DNA of 64,000 bases from Ambrosia x helenae (taxonomy: Eukaryota; Streptophyta; Magnoliopsida; Asterales; Asteraceae), in assembly GCA_030844895.1 (NCBI GenBank), contig CM061231.1, forward strand, positions 36,031,149 to 36,095,148, read 5' to 3'. How positions within the stretch are numbered: the first letter of the stretch is position 1; every line of letters starts with the position of its first letter. This document shows positions 23,722 to 35,000 of this stretch, piece after piece. Below the pieces are notes generated by a model. That model worked only from the letters and a program-made list of their open reading frames with translations, was not told the origin of the DNA and did no database searches. The translations under genes were made by a program, and so were the position numbers.

Positions 23722-26334
23722 TGTGACACCCGGCAAATTCTGATTAACAACGTTGTCTAGATTAAAGTCTACCTTAGCGAGTCACGCGTATATTGTACTT
23801 AACTGGGATAGTTGAGTCGTGTTACGGTTCGGGAACTGTTAGTTTGGTATAGAGGATCATTAGATGTTAGTCTAGAGGCTCATTAGATGTCGGTCCTTAA
23901 CCAAGTGTACAAAGGGTGACGATTCGTAGAATCGTCAGAGCACAGGGAATATACAAGTCTCGAGTCCCGGGAATTGGTGAACGAGTGTGAATATGTTTGT
24001 TTGCAAGTATTATGTGTTTACAATCATTATGTGACTTGTCGGTATGTGAAAAGGTGTTAACATATGTTAAAACAGAGTTTAACGCGCCAAATGTGCTGAA
24101 CCAGACCCTATAGGCGAATAGGGGCTGTATTCGCCTATAGGGTAGGCGAGTAGGGAACCAAGAAGGGCGAATAGGCCCTATTCGCCTATACTGGGGGCGA
24201 ATAGGATCCCTATTCGCCTGATAATGCTGCGTAATCGCCTATAACGTGCTGGACGACTAAAAACGCCTATAAATACAATACTTGACCTCCTAAACATCAT
24301 ATTATTAACCCTAGTCGTCCCATAACCCGCCCCAAGACACACACAACCTCTGGAACGTGATTTTGGATCAAAACACAAGGTTTCAAGCTTATTTCATCAA
24401 TCTATCACAATCTAAGGTGTGATTTTCATCCATGCAATCTTTACTAACGTTCTTATTAAATCCCTAACGGTCCAGACCAGTTTTAAAACGAATAAGCTTT
24501 CTGAAAATCGTTAATAAGTATTGTTAATTGGATTTTAAATAGCATGCATGATATATGTGGGTTTTCAATTAAAAGCTAGGGTTTTTGTGATTCAAGATGG
24601 ATGATTAACATATTATTAGGTTAGTTTCAGATTAATAATGATGGCCTGATGATGAAATCTGAGTAATTGTTCATTAGGGTTATGGTTATGCATGTTAATG
24701 TAAGGTTTCATGCTATGTGTATTGTGTTTGTATTACATGGTTGCATGCAGGGCTGATAGAACGAGGTTAGACGAAGGATTTTGATTTAAACATGTTTGGA
24801 ATAGTTGTTTGATTGATATTTGATGTTTACACACGTTCTGGATCTGATTTGGAGTGTTAAACGCGCGAAAAACCGGAACAAATGTGCTATAGGCGAATAG
24901 GAATCCTAATCCCCTATACTATAGGCGATTAGGAGCCCATTCGCCTGAAGGGGAGCCCTAATCGCCTATAGTATAGGCGAATAGGATCCTATTCCCTTTG
25001 CTTCATGCATTTACGATCCTAAATGCTAGTTAAGTCCTGAATTGCATGCTTTACGACGTAATCGCCTATAAACTCAAAAATTACATATGAGATAGCCCTA
25101 ATCGCGTATAGTATAGGCGATTAGCATTCCTAAATGCCTGTTGACCCACGTAATCACTAGTTGACTTTTCCTAATCGCCTGTACTGCTGCTGTAAGTGTA
25201 ATATAGCATTTCGGGACCCGATTTGACACCTAGGAACATGCTAGGAACCCCGTAACATATCTAATAACTTGGTAACATGTGATCGGACTTATTTACGTGA
25301 TACTTGAACTACGTGCTATAACTTGTTGGACTTTAACGTATGTTAAGTGTGTATTGCATGATTGTATGTTTGTGAGTACAAGTATAACACGGGGAGTCTC
25401 GGGTCACCAATGGGATGTCGAGTCTTGTACTTTGGGTTAATTTAACAGTCACGGTGTTTTCAAACGAACTTGGTTATGGTCTGGACATCTAGGGACTAAC
25501 TAACCTGCGGGTTATTAGTCTAAGCACTTGTAACTGTCATATGTTAGGTCGCCGCTTTACGGGACTAGCATAGCTTGCTGAGTTTATTCGTATTACGAAG
25601 TAACGCAACCTAAGGTGAGTTTACGGCCCCTCTTTTAACTGGTTTCACTTTTCGGGGGAGAAAACATGTGTTAAAACTTATGTTTGGTAACTACTGTCAT
25701 ACTATGGGTTTCTATGGGTTACTATACGATCTTTGGAAGTCCCGGGGGGGAACCATGAATGTGCGGGTTAGCACAACGGGGAAATGTGAATAGCGCTATT
25801 GGGAGTGACCAACCCCGCTCGTCGGCTTGGAGGGTCGGCGAGTGCATATTGTCTCAAACAGGAACAACAGGTTTACTATTCGGGCACGACATCTGGTTTG
25901 CGAGTTAGTAATGGTTTTCCAATCGTAGTAGTAACAAAACATACGCCTAGCTAGCGTACTTTGGTTTTCGATTTGTTATAGTATGGACAGGTGAACTTGG
26001 TACTATGATTACAAAACCTGTAAACTCACCAGCATTTTTGTGCTGACGTAAACTTTTACATGTTTTCTCAGGTCGCTAAGGTAGCACAACGGAACTAGGG
26101 CGCACGCGTCTGCACGGCGTCTAGTTAGGATTGCATGGTTTTCAAACATTGAACAATTTGGTTTACGTTGGATTGTGTTTAATAATAAGCTTCCGCTGTA
26201 ACTGGAGGTTTAAATTGTGTTTTTGAAATTTGCATATGTTAAGTTAGACTTGTTTATTGTGATCGTTGGTTTGGATCCTGGTTTATCATGCGCCTCGCGG
26301 TAAAACCCCCCAAGTGGATTTTGAGGGTGTGACA
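23722..26334 (+). mobile_element. Solo LTR, Ty3/gypsy Tekay-like (2.6 kb), nested in MULE
   Basis: Starts TGTGACACCCGGCAAA, ends GGGTGTGACA, and is flanked by GTCTG on both sides (23717-23721 and 26335-26339). It is the same family as 1000-3622 in the opposite orientation, 2613 against 2623 bp. It contains the shared blocks AAGGTGAGTTTACGGCCCC (about 25612) and ACCTGTAAACTCACC (about 26016). Around 24105-24260 and 24885-25190 it has a dense array of GGCGAATAGG / CCTATTCGCC / CGCCTATA words. Confidence 0.9.
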
Positions 26335-27180
26335 GTCTGAACCCTAAACTGCTGTCGCCGTCAGCTTAATCTTCTCTCTTTCTCTGGTTCTGTTTTCTAC
26401 TGTTTCCTCTCTCTTTCTCGTCTGTCGTTGCTTCTCTTTCTCCTTCTCTGCTCGATCTCTCTCTCAGCTCCATTCTTTCTCTCTAAACAGGGTCGGTGTG
26501 TGCGTGTGTGTTGTTCAGGAGCAAGCCAGCCGGAACTCTGCCGTTGACGTCGGTCAGCAGCGGTGGCCGGAGACCTCCTGGTCTCTTTCTCTTCCTCTAG
26601 TCAGTCTCTCTCTCTCTAGTTTCCTCTGTGTGTGTTGTTTTATCAGAGAAAAGAGGCGGGGCTTGGTTGGTTTGGGGTTTTTTATAATGAGGTGGAAGGT
26701 TATGGTGGGATAAGGTGGAGGCTTATGGTGGGATATAGTGTTTTCATGTTTTAATAAAGGGGAAATAAAGATAGAAGGTGAAATGTCAATTATGCCCTCA
26801 TGTGCAAGGCACATGACCAAACTTAACTGAAAAAACTAACTAGGTTAGGTCTAAAAGACGAGAGCTGCAATACTTTACAACATAAAGGACGATTCTCGTC
26901 AATTTTGAAGTTAAAGGACATCTACTGAAAAACGATGTAAACATAAAGGACGATTTCTGTAATTTTTCCAAACATGAATTGTGTTGGTGATGTAGTGGTT
27001 TGAGGTGCATTTCTCTAAGAGGATATCACAAGTTCAAAACCTGATTTTGCCTAGGCTATGATTGTCGCATTGGTACCCTAATAAACCAAAACGATAATGA
27101 CAACGTATGTGCCGCAAGAACCACACTAGTGGCTAGTAAATAAAAACACGTTTTTAATATAAAAATCATGTGGTTGATAA

Positions 27181-27472
27181 TAGGGATGAGCACACACCAC
27201 CGAATACCGAACTGATAACGATCCCGAACCGATACCGTACCGATCCCGTACCGAACCGAGAGTGTTCAGTATCGGTATCGGTACTCACATTTAGAGGTTT
27301 TCGGTTTCGGTATTTTCGGTATCGGTACGGGTACAGGTACGGGTATATCGAACCGATACCGTACCGTACCGTATGTTTTCAGTATCGGTATTTGGTTTTG
27401 AGAGTTTTCGGGATCGGTATTTTCGAGATCGGTATCGGTTGGTATACCGATACCGTCACGAGCTTATCCCTA
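27181..27472. mobile_element. hAT-type MITE with GGTATCGG repeats
   Basis: Begins TAGGGATGAGC, ends GCTTATCCCTA, and is flanked by the 8 bp duplication GTTGATAA (27173-27180 and 27473-27480). The body is built from GGTATCGGTA and its complement TACCGATACC, so the whole element can fold back. The open frame at 27170-27508 is a by-product. Confidence 0.9.
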
Positions 27473-27480
27473 GTTGATAA

Positions 27481-28041
27481 TCAGATGAATTCAAATGATA
27501 AACCTTAAATAATTAAATAATTAGAGATAAGATATATGGATTAGAAAAGAAATGGAAAAAAAAGTAATGAGGTAGTCCTAAGAATAAAGAAACATCAAAC
27601 AAAACCAATCGATTATGACCCATTTGTCTATTGGCTCGTGGATATTCTTTTTTATAGCTTTCGATGAATATAAAAGATTTTTCGATGTCCCTTCTTCGGT
27701 ATATCACAACTTTATTTTTATTTTTCTAATTTTCAGTTTGTCGGTACCATGCCGATACGGCGATACCTTATTAATTATTTTACACAGTTTCAAATTATGA
27801 TTTTTTTTTTTTCAAATTACAACACAACTTTTTCCTGATTTCCACGTGTTTTTTAATCTATTTTCGATTTTTAAACCAAGCCGTTGTAACTTCTTGCTGC
27901 AACACGTAGGCTCAGCTACTACTAATTTTAATCATCAAACAGTTCTAAATTTCCTATTATAGTACATTTATGCTCCTAAATCACCGAATTCAAACTCTAT
28001 CGAATAAATTATCCAATTTACTTTATTAAAACCAACAAGAA
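27481..28041. other. Intergenic, no supported feature
   Basis: AT-rich DNA. TGCTGCAACACGTAGG followed by CTACT near 27897-27925 weakly resembles a Helitron 3' end, but the hairpin is poor. Confidence 0.3.
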
Positions 28042-29010
28042 TTACAAGTGAGGCGTGGGTAGACGGGCAACAAGCTGCGCCGCAACCCCCTTTTGAATAG
28101 CAAAGCCTACTCTATTAAATATAAAGCTTGTGTCCTTGGCCGCAGGAGAGTTACTCTGCACCACCTTCTGCACCCGATCTAAAAACCGGATTGCATCGGG
28201 AGCAAGGCCCCCAAATGTGTCAAAAGCGAATGGCACAAAGACGTGTTGGTTTTCAAGACAAGCAGCTTCATGTTTGTCAACTTTCTTGGATTCAGCTTTT
28301 AAAACTGCTTGTCCTGCCACAAACCCCGAATCCGAAGTCCCACCAAAGGAGACACCCCTGTGAGATCAACGCACGCGTGTTTGCCCTGCGCCCACCCGAA
28401 CACAAGGACATCCGCTGGTCTTAGGGTGGACCGCCCCTCAAGTGGATCCGTCAAAAAATTAACCGGGGCTTCTTTCCTAGCTGAAATCCCTGCTCTTAGT
28501 AAGACGTCCCATAAGACATCCCTGACCAGGTCATGTCTGTATTTAAATCCTGGCAGCTCCTTACAGTGAAGGGCATGCTCCCCAAATTTGTCTAAACATG
28601 CCTTTTTGCAAACTGGACACGGCTCATCAACTGGGAACATGGGAATCATGAGTCTATACTTAAGGATAGCCCGATATTCAACAGCCGACATGTGTTGTCC
28701 AAGCCCATCGATGGGAAGGACAGTCAAGAAATCCTGGGCATGTGCTCCTTTAAGGCATTCAAGCACAGCTTTCTGGCGCGGGGACATGGAAAACTTTTCT
28801 CCCATAGTTTGAAGGGTTTTACCGGTAAAAGCACTCGCCAAAATTTTTTGAGGTTTTTTGGGGGCGGTGTCCTTATCCATAAACCCGCCCAAATCAAAGT
28901 CCGGGAGAGAGCTGCGAATGTTGTCTAAGGCAAGCTCATAATCCAGGTCCATCCCCACCAACCCGCTATTCCTTAAGATGTGGTCTTGAAGGTCCCAGGA
29001 CTGCACCCGA
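28042..29010 (-). pseudogene. RT-endonuclease gene, C-terminal part
   Basis: This is the downstream half of the gene whose reverse transcriptase lies at 39192-40592. It begins VQSWDLQDHILRN and carries a zinc-finger-like CPVCKKACLDKFGEHALHC, then RPADVLVFGWAQGKHACVDL, AESKKVDKHEAAC and FVPFAFDTFGGLAPDA. CCHC followed by RPAD, a later D and K is the order seen in restriction-like endonucleases of R2/CRE-type non-LTR elements. A one-base loss in a G run near 28330 shifts the frame; the frame after it stays open to a stop at 28042. A Tekay-type element separates the halves. Confidence 0.7.
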
Positions 29011-29180
29011 TGTAACATTACGCATTTAATTCTTGTACGTTACGCATGACAATTAATAAAACGTCAAGTTTCATAATTTTCCTCGCATTTATTATTTTTG
29101 TCGCTTTTGTGGAACCCTAATGATATATATATTATTATATATATATGTGTGTGTGTTAAAATAAAATCAAAAAAATGTTT

Positions 29181-29265
29181 GCCTTGGCCGGGATTCGAAC
29201 CCGCGCCAAGGCCGGTCCAAACAAACACACAAGCCCAACCAGCTGGGCTGGCCTTCTGTTTGTGA
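29181..29265 (-). other. tRNA-like module in LTR (minus strand)
   Basis: On the minus strand it has an A-box-like CAGCCCAGCTGGTTGGGC and a full B box (GGGTTCGAATCCC) followed by GGCCAAGGC. It repeats at 36873-36957 in the 3' LTR. The arms do not form a complete cloverleaf by eye, so I treat it as a tRNA-derived Pol III promoter-like module rather than a tRNA gene. Confidence 0.5.
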
Positions 29266-29857
29266 TAAACCCGGCTCATTTTAATCTTATACGCGTGTTA
29301 AAATCCCACAGTTGACAAGGAAAAATCAACTGTGGTATTGCCTTGTTGATCAATCCAAGAATTAACGCGTGATTTCTATAATTATGGTAAACTCGTGCAT
29401 TATCCGGCCCATTACAACGCGATTACACAGCTATTACACGGCAATTGTTGCCCTAATCGTCTAATTGGCCGTGTACAATTATAAGGAAAGTCAACTATAC
29501 AATTAACCCTAACCCTAATCAATTAGTATAAATTGAGGCTCTGCAAACCTTGAAAACTCGCTCATACCTCTCTCTCAATCTTTACATCTCTCTAAATCTC
29601 TCTGATTTGATCTATCTGTGCGTGGTTTGACTTTTCCAGTTGACCCGATCATCATCACCATTATCACACTGTGAGTTCAATTGTTTTGTTGGGTTTCATT
29701 CATCGGCATCCAAGCAACTATAGCCCTAACATTAATTGGGCTATAGTTGCCTGAATCAATCAATTGATTTATCTAGGGTTCGTCGTTGTGGTTTGGGGAT
29801 AAACCAGAATCTGCATCGCGTATTTATTTATTTTGAATCCAGATCCATCACAACCAC

Positions 29858-29930
29858 CGGCCTAGGCCAAGTGGTTGTGACTCTGGTTTGCTACAAGGGT
29901 CACCCGGGTTCGAGTCCGGCTCTGACCGGT
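29858..29930 (+). other. tRNA-like module in LTR (plus strand)
   Basis: TAGGCCAAGTGGTTGTGA (A-box-like) and CCGGGTTCGAGTCCGGC (B box with a closing stem) are about 35 bases apart. A long T run follows at about 29950-29966, which could terminate Pol III. The copy in the 3' LTR is at 37550-37622. Confidence 0.55.
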
Positions 29931-31501
29931 TTTTATGCTTTCTTTCCTTTTCTTTTTTTTTTTTTAAACAAACATTAATATTATATATATATATATTAAT
30001 CCTTAAATCTTTTAAATTCTTTTTAAAATACCTAAACTATTTTATAAACTCTAAAAAAATTATAATTGTTAAATCTGATATAAAAGATTTATTTACAATT
30101 TTTATTTTTCAGAAATTCTTTTATTTAATAATTATAATAATTAAATCATTTTTATACTATTATATTTATAAAAATCCATTATTATATCAAAACAGTTTTA
30201 TTAAATTCCACAAAAATTATCCTAACTTTTTATAAAGATAAACTTTACTGAAATAATTTTTAATTCAGTAAAATCATTTATTTATTATTTTTAATCAATT
30301 TTTGTAAGATTTAATCATATTTAATTCATAATAAATCCAATTTTCATCATTTTTACACCAAAATTTTACACAAATTATTTTTAATCATTTAGATCAGAAT
30401 TATGATTTTTAAAATAAGATTTCTTTAATTTTAGTATTTTTAAATATTAAAGTTAATAATTGACTATTTACAAATAAATAGATTTAAAAATCTATTTTAA
30501 ATGAAATAATTTTATAAAAATTATTTTATTGCTTCAAACACTTTATTGTACTCATTCAAAATTCAAACTTTATAAAAAGACTATTTTTCATTTATTATCC
30601 AATTTTCTTTATTTAATTAACATTTTTAAATTAAATATAACAATTTATTATCCCCAAATCGAAACCCTAGAATGCACATATTAGTTTATATAGACTTAGA
30701 CTTATTGTATATTACCTCATTATAGGGTAATATTTGGAATCACTTTGGGCAACACAATTATCATATCTTTCAAACAAGTTAACATTTGCTAAGGTGAGTT
30801 TACATAGCCCCTTTTATCACCACTTTTGGGGTGAAACATGTTATAACACTTTTCATTGCAATTCAATCATCAATGTGTTTATGTGTTTTCTATGTTGCAT
30901 ATTGTCTTGAACATGATTAGAGTAAGCACCATTCTAGCATAATCATTAACATTGATCAGCCGACGGTATACATTGATAGATCTATTGGACTGACAATCCC
31001 ACCGGATACGTGCCTCCTACCAAGGTTACGTGGGTGTTTGTTATCGCATAACATATTGGGACCATAAGTGTATGGTATGTATCATTTTATAACAGTCAGC
31101 AGGGTTGATTATGCACTCGATTTATTTCTAATATGTTTCTCACATATGGGCTAGATTAACATGACACATGAATTGCATAACATTTTTATTCAGTTTATCA
31201 TCAAAAACCTATGTAATTCTCACCAACTTATGTTGACCCAAAATACTTTCAAAATTAACATGTTTCAGGTAACAATGAAGCTGAGGCTTGAGATAGCATG
31301 AGGATTTATCTTGAAGTTTATTTGAAGTTTTTAAAGTTATTGTTTGGATGTTATGTATTTGAATTCTTAGACATTATTTCACATTTTGGATATTATGCTT
31401 GAATAAATTATTTAAAATTTATATTATACCATGTGCTACTGAAAACAATCATCAATACGTGGCACCCCGATGTTTCCGCCATCGGTTGGGGTGTTACAGA
31501 T

Positions 31502-31514
31502 TGGTATCAGAGCC
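31502..31514 (+). other. Primer-binding site of Tekay-type element
   Basis: TGGTATCAGAGCC, complementary to initiator tRNA-Met, three bases after the 5' LTR. Confidence 0.9.
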
Positions 31515-32040
31515 TTGGTTATAGGGAATTAGGTTATTAGAAATAATCTAGACTATAACCTTAGGGACTAAAACAGTACTTGCTTCTCCTACTTGTAACC
31601 CTAATTGCTTCCCTAATCCTATCCTTATCCTATACCTTAAACCTACATATGACTACTCTTAATTGTCTGCTGCAATCCTGATCCACCATTAGATTTATAG
31701 GACAAAATCCTCAGGTTTAACCTGAACCCCCTTGAGATCTCGTCGAAGTTCTAGATTTTAATAACGAACACGTGCAATCTGGAAGGGTGAACGCCTGTAT
31801 TCTGAGTCTTCTGTCTAGGCTGGCATTGCGCATATATCCCAATCAGACGAGGGACCCGGATGCCTACCTGGGAATTCTCGGGATGAGTGTTCACTTATAG
31901 GCTAAAGCATGTCTTCATATGTTATTAGAATTTAGAATCTTTGATAAGTCAACGTTTTCGTTTATTCGTTTTAATTAATGAATAAATGATTACATTCCTT
32001 ATATGAACTCTCATTCATTTCATTGTGTCTATTACAGATC

Positions 32041-35000
32041 ATGCCTCCTCGTCGCAGCACTCGCAACAGCAATGGTGAGAACCCCGCAGAAGGTAGTGAT
32101 AACCATAACCACAACCATGACCAAGCTCCTAACCACAACAACAATGGGGTCGATGCTCAACTGGCTGCGATCATTTCTCAACAAATGGCGCAGCAAATCG
32201 CAACTCTGGTTCCCAACTTGCTTGCTCAGGTCATCCAATTGAATGGGAATGGTCACAACAACGGGAACGGGAATGGCAATGGCAATGGTAATGGCAATGG
32301 ACCCCAAGCTTGCACCCTCAAGCACTTCAACTCTTGTAACCCTCCAAAGTTCAGCGGTGAAGAAGGAGCAACTGGACTTCTCCAATGGTTTGAGGGTATT
32401 GAAAATACCTTCATCAACAGTGAGTGCCCCAATAATTTCAAGGTTCGTTACGCCATGAGTGTTCTCCATAAACGAGCACTCACATGGTGGAATGAAGAAA
32501 AGCGTACTCGTGGGGCCGAAGTTGCTCTTGCTATGACTTGGGACCAGGTCAAAGAGATCATGAAGGAGGAGTTCTGTCCTCGAAATGAAGTTAAAAAGCT
32601 TGAGGATGAGTTTCACACTTTGGCTCAAGATAGTGGGGAAAATCTTGCCTACAACACCCGCTTTCATGAGCTCAGCTTATTGTTGCCACACAAGGTTACT
32701 CCTCTGCCGGTAGCCATCGAGAAGTACATCGGTGGTCTGCCCATGCAAATCCAGGACACTGTCTGGGGTAGAAATCCTGCAACTCTGGAAGAGGCCAAAC
32801 GTCTAGCGGCCACTCTTACTGATAATCATGTGAAGAATGGTACTCTGGTTCGCAAGGGCTCTAAGAAGACTGTTGCCAAAGATACTCCACAGCCTGCTAT
32901 TGAAGTCAAGCCTGAGACCTCAAGCAACAAGAAGCGCAAGGCTAGAAACTATATGGTTGCTGCTACTCCACCTGCTGCCCAAAACCCAGCCAAGAAACCA
33001 TACACCGGACCTCACCCTCTGTGCAACACTTGCAAGTATCACCATCCCACACAGGTGCCATGTCGATTCTGTACTAAGTGTCAAAGGTATGGTCACCTGG
33101 TGAACGTCTGCCGATCTCCTGCTGCCCAAGACAACAACAACAACCCAGCTCCCAACCAAAACCAACAAAACAACAGGCCTCCTCGTGGTCAATGCTACGA
33201 GTGTGGTAACCCTAATCACTACATCAACAACTGCCCTAACCGTAACCGTAACCAGAACCAGAACCAAAACCAAAACCAGAACCGCAATCAGAACCAAGGT
33301 GCTCGAGGTCGCGCCTACAATCTCAACGCTAATCAGGCCCGTGACAACAATGAAGTGGTGAATGGTACGTTTCTCATTAACAATCACTATGCATCCATAT
33401 TATTTGATTCAGGAGCTGATAAGTCATTCGTGTCACTGAAGTTTGAACCTTTACTTAACTTACCCCACACTAATCTAGAAGACCCTTTTGTGGTAGAGGT
33501 AGCTAACGGGAAGTCTATTTCGATCGGTTCTATTATTCGTAACTGCTTGTTGAATCTCAATGATCATACCTTCCCTATCGATCTTATTCCCATGCATCTT
33601 GGTAGTTTTGATGTTATAGTAGGCATGGACTGGTTGTCAACTCATCATGCCGAAATTCTGTGCTTCGAGAAAGTCATACGCATTCCTCTCGAATCTGGTG
33701 AGATTTTGAAGATCTATGGTGAGAAACCCTGTGGTGAACTTAAGCTTATGTCTTGTACTACTGCCCAAAAGTACTTACGAAAGGGGTATACAGCCTTCTT
33801 AGCTAACGTGATAGAGAAGAAGGACAAAGGCAAGAGTATCCAAGACATTCCTATTATTCGTGACTATCCTGAAGTTTTTCCAGAGGATTTACCTGGTTTG
33901 CCTCCTGCTCGACAAGTGGAGTTTCGTATTGATCTTGTTCCTGGTGCTAATCCTATTGCTAAAGCTCCTTATCGTCTTGCACCCTCTGAGATGCAAGAAC
34001 TTGCTAGTCAATTACAGGAACTTTCTGATAAAGGGTTCATTCGCCCTAGTTCTTCTCCATGGGGAGCCCCTGTCTTATTTGTTAAAAAGAAGGATGGTTC
34101 TCTTCGGATGTGTATTGACTACCGTGAACTCAACAAACTCACCATCAAGAATCGTTATCCACTTCCTAGGATTGACGATCTCTTCGATCAACTCCAAGGA
34201 GCAACGCACTTCTCGAAGATTGATCTCCGTTCTGGTTATCATCAGCTTAGAGTCCACGATGAAGATATTCCCAAGACAGCTTTTCGCACTCGCTACGGTC
34301 ACTATGAATTCATGGTTATGCCTTTCGGTTTGACCAATGCTCCCGCGGTATTTATGGATCTGATGAATCGGGTTTGTAGACCTTATCTCGACAAATTCGT
34401 GATCGTTTTCATCGATGATATTTTGATTTACTCTAAGTCAAAATCCGATCACGAGCAACATCTTCACTCTATCTTGAGTCTCCTAAAGAAAGAACAACTG
34501 TACGCCAAGTTCTCCAAATGTGAATTTTGGCTTAAGGAAGTTCAATTTTTGGGACATGTCATTGATATGAACGGAATTCATGTTGATCCTGCGAAAATCG
34601 AAGCTGTGAAGAATTGGAGTGTTCCTACCACTCCCACGGAAGTCCGTTCTTTTCTTGGGTTGGCTGGTTATTATCGTCGATTCATCGCCAATTTCTCCAA
34701 GATCGCTGTTCCTCTCACTACCTTAACTCACAAGGGTAAACCCTATGAGTGGGGACCTAAGCAAGAGGAAGCATTTGAAACTCTTAAGCTGAAACTCTGT
34801 GAAGCTCCTGTCTTATCTCTACCTGATGGTAATGATGATTTCGTGGTCTACTGTGATGCATCGAACCAAGGTCTCGGTTGTGTTCTCATGCAACGAGGAA
34901 AGGTTATTGCTTATGCGTCTCGACAACTCAAGATTCACGAGAAAAATTATACCACCCATGATCTGGAATTGGGCGCTGTTGTCTTTGCACTCAAGATTTG

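Larger units (their letters stand above)
22929..26969. mobile_element. Mutator-like element with ~195 bp inverted ends
   Basis: Long inverted repeats (22929-23125 and 26775-26969), starting GGAAAAATTACAGAAATCG on each strand, are flanked by the 9 bp duplication AAACATGAA (22920-22928 and 26970-26978). Nine bases and long inverted ends indicate a MULE. Without its nested solo LTR it is about 1.4 kb and has no transposase. The interior (23126-23716, 26340-26774) is CCACCA-rich on the left and TCTCTC-rich on the right, with an open frame at 26498-26713. It could hold a captured gene piece, but I recognise none. Confidence 0.9.
21700..27045 (+). repeat. Three tandem tRNA-like (SINE-type) units, interrupted
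   Basis: Three copies of a unit of about 170 bp recur once two insertions are removed. Each has a TTAAATA-AAATGGTTT-AT lead, an A-box-like GATGGAGTGGTTTAAGG (21771, 22791 and 26986 regions) and, in two copies, a B-box-like AAGTTCGAGACTTG. Unit 2 is split by the Helitron at 21887-22741, and unit 3 by the MULE at 22929-26969. They could be tandem SINEs or the inside of an older element. I do not propose a functional tRNA. Confidence 0.55.
29011..31498 (+). repeat. 5' LTR of Tekay-type element
   Basis: 2488 bp. It includes two tRNA-like modules near 29181-29265 (-) and 29858-29930 (+), a long AT-rich stretch (29940-30650), and the LTR blocks AAGGTGAGTTTACATAGCCCC (about 30790) and CTCACCAAC (about 31220) shared with the other Tekay-like LTRs in this window. 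Confidence 0.95.

Noticed and set aside
26498..26820. Overlapping plus and minus frames in the MULE
   Set aside because: Low-complexity TCTCTC/CTCTCT sequence; no recognisable captured gene.
27897..27925. Possible Helitron 3' end (TGCTGCAACACGTAGG...CTACT)
   Set aside because: Hairpin is weak and no matching start was found.
29181..29265. Possible functional tRNA gene
   Set aside because: A and B boxes are present but I cannot form a complete acceptor stem and anticodon arm; repeated in both LTRs.
32032..32667. 211-codon minus-strand frame opposite gag
   Set aside because: Shadow of the gag frame, with low-complexity content from AATGGN repeats.
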